Assembly: GCA_039968605.1 (NCBI GenBank)
Contig: JBDVPM010000008.1
Location: 2,036,968-2,100,967 of the forward strand
Direction: 5' to 3'
Length of the DNA stretch: 64,000 bases
Source of the DNA: Alteripontixanthobacter sp.
GTDB taxonomy: Bacteria > Pseudomonadota > Alphaproteobacteria > Sphingomonadales > Sphingomonadaceae
Part shown: positions 7,414 through 16,321 of the stretch, piece after piece
Numbering within the stretch: position 1 is the stretch's first letter
How the letters are laid out: every line of letters starts with the position of its first letter
Translations under genes and position numbers: made by a program
Notes under the pieces: generated by a model
Database searches by the model: none
What the model saw: the letters and a program-made list of their open reading frames with translations, nothing else
What the model was told of the DNA's origin: nothing

Positions 7414-8759
7414 GAGGGGCCTGCCCTAACACCTCTGAGCAATAAGCCCACCTCCTCGAGTCCGCGTCGATAGACGTCTGCAAGAGCTGCGGTCTGGCAT
7501 GGCACGTCGGCAAGACTCCCCGGTTTATGCACGAGCGTTGCGGCGAGGTCCGGATTCTGCCGTAACCGTTCGATAGCGAGCTGGAATGCTCTGACCTGTA
7601 CGCCCTCGGCCTTGCGCGTGTTGAGCTTCACGGCTGTCAGGTCGCCGAGAATATAGGGCGTCGGGTCACGTCCTAGCAGCGAGGCGCGTCGGATCAGACA
7701 AGGGAGGCAATGGCCGCAGTGCCCTTGAGGGAGCCCCTGCCACCGAGCCTTCGCCGGTGACGAGCAAGAAAGCGAGTCGGCGGCAAGGCTCATCAACAGT
7801 GCCTGTTCCGCGCATCCCCTCGCCATCTCTCCCTTGGTCTTGTCCCAATAGGGATTCACGAGCGACCCTCGTACCCCGAGTAGCCTCAGCAGGTCGTTCC
7901 ATCGGGCGATGTGGAATGGATGTGTGGTGCGCGTACTGGGAGCGCCCAAGCGTAGCGGATCGAGGGGTACGTTTAGTGCAATGAGCCCATTTTCAGGCAC
8001 CTGGACCTCGAATGGGCGCCCGATTCCAGACCCCGCCGTCGCGGCGATTGCGAAGAAGAGGAACGATCTACCGCGCGTCGTGCTTTCAGACTCGACGCCC
8101 TCGACGAGACCGTTCGGGAACGTCATCCATACCCGAAGCCGATCGAGATCGTTCCGTTGAAAATGCTGTCGCAGCCCTTCGAAGCATGTCTCTTGCGAAG
8201 TGCTGACGGCGCTCTCGCCCGCATGGCTTACGAACAGGGGTGAGTGGCCCGCGTCGAGCTTATCTATGGCGCCGATCAGGCTGTCCAAACCGCCTGAGAA
8301 GAGACTGATACCGTCATAGGGTATCCCTCCGAGCTGCTCATCGGGTGCGGCGACCAGAGCATGATGCGCGCGCGGCCGCGCTCGGAATCCGATCTGCCAG
8401 CGGTCACCAGTAAGGAAATCTAGCGCGCGCTTAAGCGTCTGCCGGGTCGTCTGCCAAAGGTTTTGGTCGCTGACGGGCACGACGAGGCGTATTTCTCTCG
8501 TCCAGCCGTCTTGAGATTCGGAAGCGCGTGATATGCGCGTGTCGGCCGCGTGGACGTGTGCGGCTAGCAAGAGGAGATCCGCTCCGATCTCGCTCGGATA
8601 GAGGCCGAGTTTCCGGAGATCATCCAGTGCATGCCCGAGCCCGAATGCAAGGGCGTGGGGCGCGCCGAACCGCAACTGGGTCATCTGTTCATCGGCGGCT
8701 TTGGGAATTGCGGTCTTGTCGCCAGCGCCTAGCCGGCCCACGATGAGATGCCGGGTCAC
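7410..8759 (-). CDS. qatC: QatC, QueC-like protein of the Qat defence system
   Basis: A 449-residue protein. The middle carries the PP-loop motif SLFSGGLDSLIGA (about residues 152-164) of the QueC/ATP pyrophosphatase family. Near the C-terminus a CGHCLPCLIRR cluster matches the zinc-binding cysteines of QueC. Housekeeping QueC makes 7-cyano-7-deazaguanine for queuosine and DNA modification; in Qat the substrate is unknown. It is longer than QueC (about 230 residues), with an extra N-terminal domain, as expected of QatC. The start overlaps the qatB stop (ATGA), and the 3' end overlaps qatD, so the order fits the described operon exactly. Confidence 0.92.
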   Translation of the reverse strand: MTRHLIVGRLGAGDKTAIPKAADEQMTQLRFGAPHALAFGLGHALDDLRKLGLYPSEIGADLLLLAAHVHAADTRISRASESQDGWTREIRLVVPVSDQNLWQTTRQTLKRALDFLTGDRWQIGFRARPRAHHALVAAPDEQLGGIPYDGISLFSGGLDSLIGAIDKLDAGHSPLFVSHAGESAVSTSQETCFEGLRQHFQRNDLDRLRVWMTFPNGLVEGVESESTTRGRSFLFFAIAATAGSGIGRPFEVQVPENGLIALNVPLDPLRLGAPSTRTTHPFHIARWNDLLRLLGVRGSLVNPYWDKTKGEMARGCAEQALLMSLAADSLSCSSPAKARWQGLPQGHCGHCLPCLIRRASLLGRDPTPYILGDLTAVKLNTRKAEGVQVRAFQLAIERLRQNPDLAATLVHKPGSLADVPCQTAALADVYRRGLEEVGLLLRGVRAGPS

Positions 8760-9616
8760 TGCGATGCCTCCCCTTCGCCGAGCACCTCGAGGATGTCGAA
8801 GGCGGCGCCATAGACGCGTTCCATGGTCTGGCCGATCGTACTTGGGTCAATCGCGGCGAAGTCGATCGCGGCTTCACTGAAAGCGTCGGATACGCCACCG
8901 AGTATGAACTCGTGCAATAGATCCTGGACCGCTTGCGCTGCACTGGCACTCGCCGGAATCTCGACGCCCTTAATGCCGATATCGTTGTAAATTCGGTCCT
9001 CGATGGTGTGCGCGACATAGAGCTCGAGCACAGTCTGCATCTGTTCTGGGGTCAGGCTCGACATGTCGGCGATTCCCGCGTCCGCGAGCTCGACAACGGT
9101 TTCCATAAAGGCGTCGCGAGCGATGCCCTCGTCAATCGATCCGCCCTCGGGGCAGAACTGTTCGACCAATGCCGAGAAAATCTCTGCGGGTGAACTTCCC
9201 GCCATACCGGCAAGGTTGAATGTTAGGAGCGCTGCTTGGAGACCGCGGGCGCTGACGTCACCGAGGAAGCCAGCAATGCGAGCTGCGACTCCACGAGATG
9301 ATCCCATCCTGCGTGCCGCTGGTCCCGACCCTCCGGAAGCCTGAGACACATATTGAGAGACCGCGCGGCCGAGAGCGCGTCGGTCGTCACCACCCGAGCT
9401 GGCAAACTTTGTGAAGTTCCGGCGGGCGTTCCTGAACCGGTCGGGAGGCGGGGGCGGTGCCGGAGCCGGGCGTGCGGGTGGAGCCGGCGGGATCGGCTCA
9501 GCCCCATCGCCATCCTGAGGGGTGGGTGCCGGTGGCGCCGCGTCGTCATCGTTTACGAAGTCGGGAACGAGAAGATCCTTCCCCTTTGGTCCGCCGAAGG
9601 GCGTGGAGGTTCCCAT
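8756..9616 (-). CDS. qatB: QatB, Qat defence system component
   Basis: A 286-residue protein of unknown reaction. It begins MGTSTPFGGPKGKDLLVPDF, has a long proline-rich low-complexity linker (about residues 25-60), then RNARRNFTKFASSG and a helical C-terminal half. The N-terminal pattern and the position between the KAP ATPase and the QueC-like gene are those of QatB. ATG 9616 is chosen because it overlaps the qatA stop as TGATG and starts the conserved N-terminus; the open frame upstream is antisense-like sequence inside qatA. Probably a bridging or regulatory subunit, by inference. Confidence 0.88.
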   Translation of the reverse strand: MGTSTPFGGPKGKDLLVPDFVNDDDAAPPAPTPQDGDGAEPIPPAPPARPAPAPPPPPDRFRNARRNFTKFASSGGDDRRALGRAVSQYVSQASGGSGPAARRMGSSRGVAARIAGFLGDVSARGLQAALLTFNLAGMAGSSPAEIFSALVEQFCPEGGSIDEGIARDAFMETVVELADAGIADMSSLTPEQMQTVLELYVAHTIEDRIYNDIGIKGVEIPASASAAQAVQDLLHEFILGGVSDAFSEAAIDFAAIDPSTIGQTMERVYGAAFDILEVLGEGEASQ

Positions 9617-11586
9617 CAGTTTTTCGCCTTGGTCTTGATCGCCATACCGGCTCCTGCCGCCGCTTTGAGCGCGGCATTCCTGTCCTGTCTCGCCCAGCCA
9701 CCCTGGATCAGGGTGAAGCGATCCTTCGATTGCGGCGAAGTCAGCGCGGCGTTCCACCCCGTCGCCAGCCACGCGCCGCACCTGTCGGCCGGCAACTGTT
9801 CGATGAAGTCCAAGAGGTTCGGCTGGAGGAGAGGCTGCGCGGTGCTCAGTACCACCAACCCATCGACGCCCTTCGGTTTCATCCTAAAATCGTCACTGGA
9901 TATTATCCGCTGGCGTACTCCTTCGAAGACCCTGCTGGCTTCGGCTGGCGCGAGTTCTTTGAGCCCGGATGATTGTATCGCGATCTTCGGCAGCATCAGC
10001 ATTTCGACCACGCCTTCGAGGTGGCCGAGTGTGGAGGCCCCACCAAAGAAGTCCTTCCTGTCGCGTGCGATGAATAGGTACGGGCGCAGATCGACACCGG
10101 CGAGCTTCGGTTCTAGCTTCGCCCATTCTGTGACGCGTTCATCGACCCGCCACTCGTCAAGGATCTGATCGGCGGCCGCGGGCGGCGCGGTCGCAGCCTT
10201 GGCACCCCCTTTCCGCTTAGCCTTACCATCGCCCGCCTTCAGCTCGGCGTCATCCGTCGCCGGCGGAGCATCCGGCCCGGCCTCGAGCTTCGCCAGTCGG
10301 CGGCAGGCTCCGCCTTCATCCCGAGCTGCGTCGGTGGCGACCTGCTCGAACAGACGCGGGATGAAGCGCTCTGCCAACATCAGCTTAGCAAGGACGGTCC
10401 GCTTGAAATCCTCGGCGAATTTTCGGTTATGCGCAGTATGTTCACGAAGCAGCAGCGCGTTGAGGAAGCGCTTGATTTGTCGCGGGTTGCCGAACGTACC
10501 GCGTCCAAGCAAAGGGCCGATCTGGTCGCTGAGAGTAATCGCGGAGACGACGTCTGGTCCCTTGTCCTCCAGATCGCCTAATGTCGTGTTCAGGAGCGCG
10601 GCGTTCACGCCGCCGCCTTTCCATGGCTCGCGCAGTGCTTCGCGAGCTTTCTCGATGAGCGTTTGGAAGCCTAGGTGGTCCTCTCCGAGCTCGGCACCGA
10701 CGAGCAGAAGAGTCACGTACGAGCGAGTCTCCACGTCGCCGAGCGCCGGGATCCGAAACGGGACCTGTATCAGTTTCTCGAGGTAGTTGCGCGCATAGTC
10801 GCGGGGACCGGTACTATCCGGGAGGTCGGGGAAGTGCTTACGGACCGAATATTCGATCATCGCCTCATCGGCTGCGACGACGAAGGCGGTGTTGGACGTG
10901 AACAGGAACAGCCTGACCGCCTCTAACGTCTCAATCGCGGTATCGGGGAGGCAGCGGTCTAGATCGTCAATAAGGATCACGAGCTGGTTGATTCCCGCTT
11001 TCTTGAGGAGCTCGTCGAATTCTTTCCGGAACGCCTCGATTTCCTCGGGGACACGCTTCGAGGAAGGCTTGATCAAATCCTTAGCGCCCTCCGCTGCTGC
11101 GTCGAGATTCTCCTTCGTCGCTAGTTTAGCAGGATCGGCGGCGATATCCGTGAGTTTGCCGAACAGCGCGCCAACCATGTCGGGTGAGGGAATCCCCGTC
11201 GTCGCGGTGAGCGCGAGACCACCGGTGTGCTTCGCGAGTTTCAGCCAGTCTATACGCCCGAAGATGTCCTTTACCGCGTCCCCGGCTTTCGTCAGCGCCG
11301 GGCGCTTCTCAACGAGTGCTGTGACAATACCCTCGATCAGCGCGATCTTGGCGTCTTCGAATCCCTGAAAGCGCCAGCCATTGAACTTCAGACAGACAGT
11401 ATCCTCATGGGCCTCAAACTGGCTCTCGATCATCTCAAGGACGCTCGACTTTCCAGCGCCCCAATCACCGTGGACACCGATCGTCAGCGGCTTCGAGGGG
11501 TTGTCCCGAAGAAGTGCGACGATGGAAGCTGCGATCGGCTCATTGTTGAGCAGATCGACCTTTGTTTCGTTATCGAATAGGAACAT
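9616..11586 (-). CDS. qatA: QatA, KAP-family P-loop ATPase of the Qat defence system
   Basis: A 656-residue KAP NTPase. The Walker A motif GVHGDWGAGKSS lies near residues 37-48 and Walker B LVILIDDLDRC near 200-210. The characteristic KAP insertion follows, and the sensor region includes GNPRQIKRFLNAL, typical of KAP ATPases. A lysine/alanine-rich linker (about 465-490) precedes a C-terminal domain. KAP ATPases are usually membrane-associated, but I see only weakly hydrophobic segments. As first gene it should be the energy-using sensor of the system. The 240 bases before it up to the recombinase remnant should hold the promoter. Confidence 0.92.
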   Translation of the reverse strand: MFLFDNETKVDLLNNEPIAASIVALLRDNPSKPLTIGVHGDWGAGKSSVLEMIESQFEAHEDTVCLKFNGWRFQGFEDAKIALIEGIVTALVEKRPALTKAGDAVKDIFGRIDWLKLAKHTGGLALTATTGIPSPDMVGALFGKLTDIAADPAKLATKENLDAAAEGAKDLIKPSSKRVPEEIEAFRKEFDELLKKAGINQLVILIDDLDRCLPDTAIETLEAVRLFLFTSNTAFVVAADEAMIEYSVRKHFPDLPDSTGPRDYARNYLEKLIQVPFRIPALGDVETRSYVTLLLVGAELGEDHLGFQTLIEKAREALREPWKGGGVNAALLNTTLGDLEDKGPDVVSAITLSDQIGPLLGRGTFGNPRQIKRFLNALLLREHTAHNRKFAEDFKRTVLAKLMLAERFIPRLFEQVATDAARDEGGACRRLAKLEAGPDAPPATDDAELKAGDGKAKRKGGAKAATAPPAAADQILDEWRVDERVTEWAKLEPKLAGVDLRPYLFIARDRKDFFGGASTLGHLEGVVEMLMLPKIAIQSSGLKELAPAEASRVFEGVRQRIISSDDFRMKPKGVDGLVVLSTAQPLLQPNLLDFIEQLPADRCGAWLATGWNAALTSPQSKDRFTLIQGGWARQDRNAALKAAAGAGMAIKTKAKN

Positions 11587-11826
11587 CCACCCCTCCCGGT
11601 TCGATGCTTGTTCGTGGTTTCCCTTCCAGTCAAGCGCAGGGCGGTAGGAATAGAACTAAAATGGACTGATGGGTTTCTAGAGCCTTTATAGCTGCGCCAT
11701 GCGCCGCTACTTGCGTCAAATCGTCTCAGACCGATTACCAACGCATTCTGGCGGATGGCGGAACTTCCGGCTTGCGAGGACTAATTGTCAGAACCAGACA
11801 GTCTGCAAGCGGCCCAAAAAGCGAAC
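11587..11826. other. qat promoter region and edge of recombinase module 2
   Basis: No gene. Transcription of qatABCD must start here. The right side ends in a dispersed repeat (11797-11832). I could not assign -35/-10 boxes with confidence. Confidence 0.4.
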
Positions 11827-11832
11827 CTAGCG
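11797..11832. repeat. Dispersed 36-bp repeat, copy 1
   Basis: A 36-base stretch (GACAGTCTGCAAGCGGCCCA at its left) matched by 38109-38144 at about 27 of 36 positions, including the left block GACAG.CTGCAA.CGGCCCAAAA and the right block CTAGCG. A looser relative is near 37228-37255. Here it contains the stop codon of the recombinase tail. It may be a sphingomonad intergenic repeat or a degenerate recombination site. Confidence 0.4.
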
Positions 11833-12009
11833 GAAAGCCTGCATCTGCACATTCCAACTATCGGGCAACGGGCTAGATTGAAGTGCTTGCACAGTCAGCA
11901 TGCTTAGCTGCCTGCCCTCCACCACCTGCTGGGTCAATTCAGGCGCGATGCACGACATACCGACAAGTTTAGCAAGCCGAGTCCGACATCGCCCCTCCCG
12001 CTTGGCCAT
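11827..12009 (-). pseudogene. Frameshifted C-terminal segment of serine recombinase 2
   Basis: Reading from an ATG at 12009 gives MAKREGRCRTRLAKL..., the direct counterpart of LGKREGRCRTQLAKY in the tail of recombinase 1. In the body frame the preceding codons are PEMSMNA, matching PELSVNQ of recombinase 1, so one missing base at about 12008-12010 throws the tail out of frame. The segment is therefore a remnant unless the ATG is used independently, for which I see no ribosome binding site. Confidence 0.75.
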
Positions 12010-13508
12010 GCATTCATCGACATCTCCGGATTAGCAAACACCAGATCCCGCGCTTCCATCGCCTCCGCAAGCAGCGCAATCAGCTTCATGTCATGCTTCG
12101 CAGGCTCCGCTTCCATTTGCTTCGAGCTCGGCACAACCAGCTTCAGCTGATGCCCCGACCTGTGCCGAACTGCTGGAATAGTCAGTGAGAGTTTATCGCT
12201 GGCCAGAACTCCTTCCACCAACCCAAACGTCCGAGCCAACCCATCGCCGCTGAGAGCAATCTCAACGGCCTTTTCGCCCAGTCTGATACTTTGCATTAGC
12301 TTCGCCAGCAGCTCAGCCTTCGATGCCGCCGTTCCGCTCCGAAGCTGCGCCGAAGCAAGATCAGCTTGCTCCCGAACTTTCTGAAGCAGCCCAGCTTCCG
12401 ATATGTCATCGCCCAGCAGGTCCAGCAGGAACCCATCATCGCAAAGCTTCGCCGCAAGTTGCTCGCATGCAATGTTCTCAAGATTGATAGCGGACACCCT
12501 GCACGCCGACTTGCCATCAAGGGCATCAGGCCGCGTCACATAATATCGGTAACGCTGCGCCTTACGGCTTTTACCAGAATGACTCGGCATCATTGGACGT
12601 CCATATTGATCTTCTAAGAGGCCGATCAGAAGGCTGGGCTCATTGATGTGTTTGCGCTTCGACGATCCGGTGATGCGGCCTGCCCGAGTTGCCTGAACTT
12701 GATTCCACAGCTTCTGATCAACGATCGCTTCATGCTCGCCTTCAAATGCCTCGCCCTTATGTACAATCATGCCGCGATAGATACGGTTCGAGAGCAGATG
12801 ATAGATGGTCCCGCGCCGATAGACGCAGCCGCCCTTATACGGCCCGCTGGAGCGCTGCTGCAACTTGGTTCGATAACCGCCGCGTTTCAGCTCTTCGATT
12901 AGCGCTGGCACGGTGCCCAGCGCGATGTAGCGCTCCATGATGTGCCTTACCTGCTCGGCTTCCTTTGGAACAACTACCAGCTTGCGGTCCTTCACCTTGT
13001 AGCCAAGCGGCACCTGACCGCCCATCCAGATACCCTTGCGTTTGGATACTGCGATCTTGTCGCGGATACGCTCGCCGGTGACCTCGCGTTCGAACTGCGC
13101 GAATGACAGCAGCATATTGAGTGTAAGCCTACCCATGCTGGTGGTGGTATTGAACGACTGAGTGATGCTCACAAAGCTGGCCTCAGCCTTATCCAGAACT
13201 TCTACAATCTTGGAGAAATCAGCAAGACTGCGGGTAAGCCGGTCGATCTTGTACAGCAGGATGATTTCAATCTTTCCTGCAGCAACATCAGCAAGCAGAC
13301 GCTTCATACCAGGCCGCTCCATATTACCACCTGAGAACCCGCCATCATCGTAGCGCTCTTCGTTCAGTATCCAGCCTTCATGACGCTGGCTCAACGCATA
13401 GGCAGCACAGGCCTCATATTGCGCATCAAAGCTGTTGAACTCCTGTTCCAGACCATCCTCGGTAGATTTGCGGGTATAGACCGCGCAGCGCCGGATCTTT
13501 TCAGCCAT
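11934..13508 (-). CDS. Large serine recombinase 2 (C-terminus frameshifted)
   Basis: A recombinase of 524 codons, of which about 500 are native. It begins MAEKIRRCAVYTRKSTEDG with the catalytic serine, then YDDGGFSGG, YKIDRLTRS, the recombinase domain (GYKVKDRKLVVVPKEAEQV), a zinc-ribbon-like middle and a helical region. The last 24 codons after SMNA are out-of-frame sequence caused by a one-base deletion. It carries out strand exchange at attachment sites. The start overlaps the DUF2924 gene by 8 bases. It is about 60-70% similar by eye to recombinase 1 in the N-terminal half but diverged later, so the two modules are relatives rather than a recent duplication. Confidence 0.87.
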   Translation of the reverse strand: MAEKIRRCAVYTRKSTEDGLEQEFNSFDAQYEACAAYALSQRHEGWILNEERYDDGGFSGGNMERPGMKRLLADVAAGKIEIILLYKIDRLTRSLADFSKIVEVLDKAEASFVSITQSFNTTTSMGRLTLNMLLSFAQFEREVTGERIRDKIAVSKRKGIWMGGQVPLGYKVKDRKLVVVPKEAEQVRHIMERYIALGTVPALIEELKRGGYRTKLQQRSSGPYKGGCVYRRGTIYHLLSNRIYRGMIVHKGEAFEGEHEAIVDQKLWNQVQATRAGRITGSSKRKHINEPSLLIGLLEDQYGRPMMPSHSGKSRKAQRYRYYVTRPDALDGKSACRVSAINLENIACEQLAAKLCDDGFLLDLLGDDISEAGLLQKVREQADLASAQLRSGTAASKAELLAKLMQSIRLGEKAVEIALSGDGLARTFGLVEGVLASDKLSLTIPAVRHRSGHQLKLVVPSSKQMEAEPAKHDMKLIALLAEAMEARDLVFANPEMSMNAWPSGRGDVGLGLLNLSVCRASRLN

Positions 13509-13926
13509 TGGCAGTCAGCCCGAAAAAGCGTGGGCCTGACCACTGGGTGCCAGTTATGTGTCGCGCGATCTCGCTTAAGGAGTTCCATGTCTTGTCGGCA
13601 TATCTGAATCTACCCTCCAGAACTTCGACCGAGATGGTTTGGCCGTTCCATTCTCGGATTAGGCGGGCACCTGCTGATAGCTTAGTCTTCGGCTTTCGAA
13701 TGTCGGCGCTGCCCCTCCCTTCCGCCGCCAGCCGCATCAGTTCACGGCGGACCAGTTTGGGCAGGCCTCCGTGGCGGCGTTCTTGTAGTCGGTACGCCAC
13801 CAGCGACCGCATCAGCTTCGGTGGAACGTTTGGCAATTGCCTCTTGTCGATCTCGGCCCAGCGTTCGCGAAGCTGGGTTGGCGACATGTCATCCAATGCG
13901 GCGAGGTCTTGTTTGAAGCGGCTCAT
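13501..13926 (-). CDS. DUF2924 protein, recombinase 2 partner
   Basis: A 141-residue DUF2924 protein. The family core is clear: LRERWAEIDKR, LMRSLVAYRLQERRHGGL, GARLIREWNGQTISVEVLE and the closing YADKTWNSLSEIARHITGTQ. It overlaps the recombinase start by 8 bases and the DUF3489 gene by ATGA. Compared with the copy at 5581-6009, the C-terminal half is strongly conserved and the N-terminal half divergent, which suggests that the C-terminal half is the functional or interaction surface. Confidence 0.85.
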   Translation of the reverse strand: MSRFKQDLAALDDMSPTQLRERWAEIDKRQLPNVPPKLMRSLVAYRLQERRHGGLPKLVRRELMRLAAEGRGSADIRKPKTKLSAGARLIREWNGQTISVEVLEGRFRYADKTWNSLSEIARHITGTQWSGPRFFGLTANG

Positions 13927-14153
13927 TGCGCGGCCTCGCTTGCGATGCTGTAGCGGCTGATCTTACCGGCCTTCTCGCGGGTGATTGCGTGGCCCTTTTT
14001 CTTAAGGCCTGAGATCATTGCTCGTGCTGAGTGCGGCTGCCAGTCGGTCGCTTTGACGATCTCGTCGATGGATGCTCCGTTCTTGCGTCGGAGCATTTTG
14101 AGGAGAATCTCGGCTCTTGGGTTGGGTGTGCGTTTTGCGCTGTCGTTCGACAT
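13923..14153 (-). CDS. DUF3489 protein, recombinase 2 partner
   Basis: A 76-residue winged-helix-like protein: RAEILLKMLRRKNGASIDEI, then a WQPHSARAMISGLKKKGHAI stretch and a final SRYSI strand. ATG 14153 is selected for the GGAG eight bases upstream, matching the arrangement of the module 1 copy. It heads the DUF3489-DUF2924-recombinase unit. Role unknown; DNA binding is inferred from fold. Confidence 0.83.
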   Translation of the reverse strand: MSNDSAKRTPNPRAEILLKMLRRKNGASIDEIVKATDWQPHSARAMISGLKKKGHAITREKAGKISRYSIASEAAQ

Positions 14154-14489
14154 TGGTGGTCTCCGGTAGCGGAGCGGCGAGATTGCCGTCCGTACCGAAA
14201 CGAGCCCCAGCAATTATCACGCAAGGGCGGCGAGCCGAATTTCGGTAGTCTGGTCGCGCTGCAACACATGCTCGAACAACCGGCGAAGTCCAGCCGACAC
14301 ATGATGTCGAATTGAGCGTTCGTAGGTAAAGTTCCGATTATGCCGTCTGTGACTGATCCTCCAATGACGACAGCGTAGGTTGTTCGAAGCAGCATTCAGA
14401 TTGATGTTGGTATGCCCACAGGAGCTATCGATCAAACTATCCGCCTCACGCTCATCGAACCACTGCCGCATGCACCGTCATATCGATGG
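14154..14489. other. Gap upstream of recombinase module 2
   Basis: Holds the promoter for the module 2 unit and the 3' side of the SIR2-like gene. Short open frames exist on both strands, none with family resemblance. No terminator stands out. Confidence 0.4.
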
Positions 14490-15638
14490 CTAAACCAGCT
14501 CTGCCCGGATATCTTGGAGTGTCGTTTCACACATCCACTTTTCAATCGGCACGATCCGTCCAAGCCGAACCCAGGCAGCGAAACCGGCATCCATTGTCAG
14601 GGAGTTCTTAAGCAGTTCGTCCGTTTCGCGATGCAGCAGAATAAGTTTATTATCCGAGCTTCGGTCAAGCCAGCTTTCAAGTTGAAAGTTGATAGCTGCA
14701 TCGCCCCAGCCATACCCGGACATTACGATCCGCTTCGTTTGACGGAGCAGCATTTGAAATCTCAAATGAATGTCAGAATAGATGCTTCGATTATAGGAGA
14801 TCGCTTTGCCGATCCCGGTCAAGAACGCGGGGCCTGTCACTGCCGGCGTCAGTATCTCGCCATTCCGATCACACACGCAGTCGCCCTCCTTATCCGTGCG
14901 TATTGCCGCCCTTGCGGAGCCCGACTGCAAGAACGAATACCAGTTGATCGAACCATGCAGCTTCAAAACCCGGACATTTACACCGGGTTGGTCAAACACA
15001 TCAGTATCACTCCAGCGAACATCTCCGTCACGTTCACCGAACCCATCTGCGTATTCGATGCCGCGCGCGTCTAGATGCTGTTCAAGCAAAGTGTCGTGGT
15101 TGAGGGTTACAACATCCAGTTCCTCAACACCGGCATCCTGTGCCATTTCGGAAAGCAGGCCGAGGCCGGTGACGTAGGGTTTTCGAAGCTCTTTCGCGAC
15201 CACCGTTTGGATCAATTCACGCCCCACCCGGCCAAGCTTACCGAGCTGGTACATCCTCTGTTCGTGGGTTTTCCCATCCAACAAGTCGCCCGCGCGCCTT
15301 TCGATTGCTTCGACGAAAGCTGTGGTCTGCGCATTGTCGGCAAGTCCATTTGCCCACGCGAATATTTGATCGCACAGGAAATACAAATCCTCATAAGTCG
15401 TCTTACCAGAGCGGTAGATGGCGCCCGATGCCTTGATACCTCCGCGCGTTTCAAACAGCCCTCCTCGCAGCTTGTCTGCAGTTTCATACGCCTCCAAAAG
15501 GCTTAGGAAAGCGCAGGCGCGCTTGGTATCCGGACCCATGCCGGCATCTGTGCGCAAGACCATAGGTGTAAGAACATGAACCGTTGGAAGCTGCGAAGGG
15601 ACAGAGACACCTGAGCCGAGAAATGCATTGATCTTCAA
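14490..15638 (-). CDS. SIR2-like domain protein, probable antiviral NADase
   Basis: A 382-residue protein with the SIR2 fold signatures seen in defence effectors: FLGSGVSVPS at residues 5-14 (nucleotide-binding GxGxS-like loop), TLNHDTLLEQ near 178, LKLHGSINWYSF near 225 and MSGYGWGDAAIN near 311. Defence SIR2 proteins such as Thoeris ThsA and the DSR family deplete NAD+ on infection. No recognisable partner lies beside it, so it is either stand-alone or orphaned. The tail after about residue 330 is helical and may sense the trigger. There is no signal peptide; it should be cytoplasmic. Confidence is high for the domain, moderate for defence. Confidence 0.8.
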   Translation of the reverse strand: MKINAFLGSGVSVPSQLPTVHVLTPMVLRTDAGMGPDTKRACAFLSLLEAYETADKLRGGLFETRGGIKASGAIYRSGKTTYEDLYFLCDQIFAWANGLADNAQTTAFVEAIERRAGDLLDGKTHEQRMYQLGKLGRVGRELIQTVVAKELRKPYVTGLGLLSEMAQDAGVEELDVVTLNHDTLLEQHLDARGIEYADGFGERDGDVRWSDTDVFDQPGVNVRVLKLHGSINWYSFLQSGSARAAIRTDKEGDCVCDRNGEILTPAVTGPAFLTGIGKAISYNRSIYSDIHLRFQMLLRQTKRIVMSGYGWGDAAINFQLESWLDRSSDNKLILLHRETDELLKNSLTMDAGFAAWVRLGRIVPIEKWMCETTLQDIRAELV

Positions 15639-16321
15639 TTGGCAAGCTCCTCTTCATCCATAGAAACCGTCAGCGCGAGGCCCAAGAAACGGGTGTGTCG
15701 ATGAAGCCCATCCGGGGGAGGCTCGCTGCCGGGTGGGTTTGAGGGGATGGAAGACATGGACCGGATATGGGGTCTTTGAAAAGTGTGGCTTTTTGCAGAA
15801 AGGGGCGTATTTGCAAGGGCTTGCCCGCCGCGCTTTGGGTTGATGTGTGACCTTTGTGAATTTTGGTGGAGGTGCGCTGAGGCGCGGCGAAATGCTTGTG
15901 CGCGAAGAGCGTGGATTTGACGGATTTGGTTTGAATAGCGAGCCATCGGGCAGTGCTAGCGGATGCAGGGCGTGTAGGAAAATATGCAGGCATAATGTCG
16001 CTTGGCATTGATATAATCAGTGTAGCGGCGATGCAGATCGCCGAACATATGCCGCAAGCCATGCTCATCGCTCGGAGTGCGCGGTATGGACGTGATCGGA
16101 TATCAGGCTATTGGATGAGCTTGCTGCGCAAGCCTCCGCGTCGACCTTCTCTGCGGCATAGGCCAACAAATCAAGGTAGAGCGCTTGCTTACTGCCAGCA
16201 ATGAGAGTCTGCTGACGCCCTTTGCCACGCCGCGTGGCGCATATTCAAATTGGCTTCCGCGGGCAACGGGCAAGTGTATGCTAGTGAAAACACTAGATCC
16301 GAGCAAGCTATCATGAACGCC
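15639..16321. other. Gap between SIR2-like gene and lipoprotein pseudogene
   Basis: No gene I can support. On the minus strand around 16090-16240 a short frame reads RRGKGRQQTLIAGSKQALY and looks protein-like, but it has no start and I do not recognise it; it may be a scrap of a lost gene. The left third should carry the SIR2 promoter. Confidence 0.35.

Noticed and set aside
15635-16068. Minus-strand frames upstream of the SIR2-like gene
   Set aside because: No homology, and they overlap the likely promoter; composition is non-coding.
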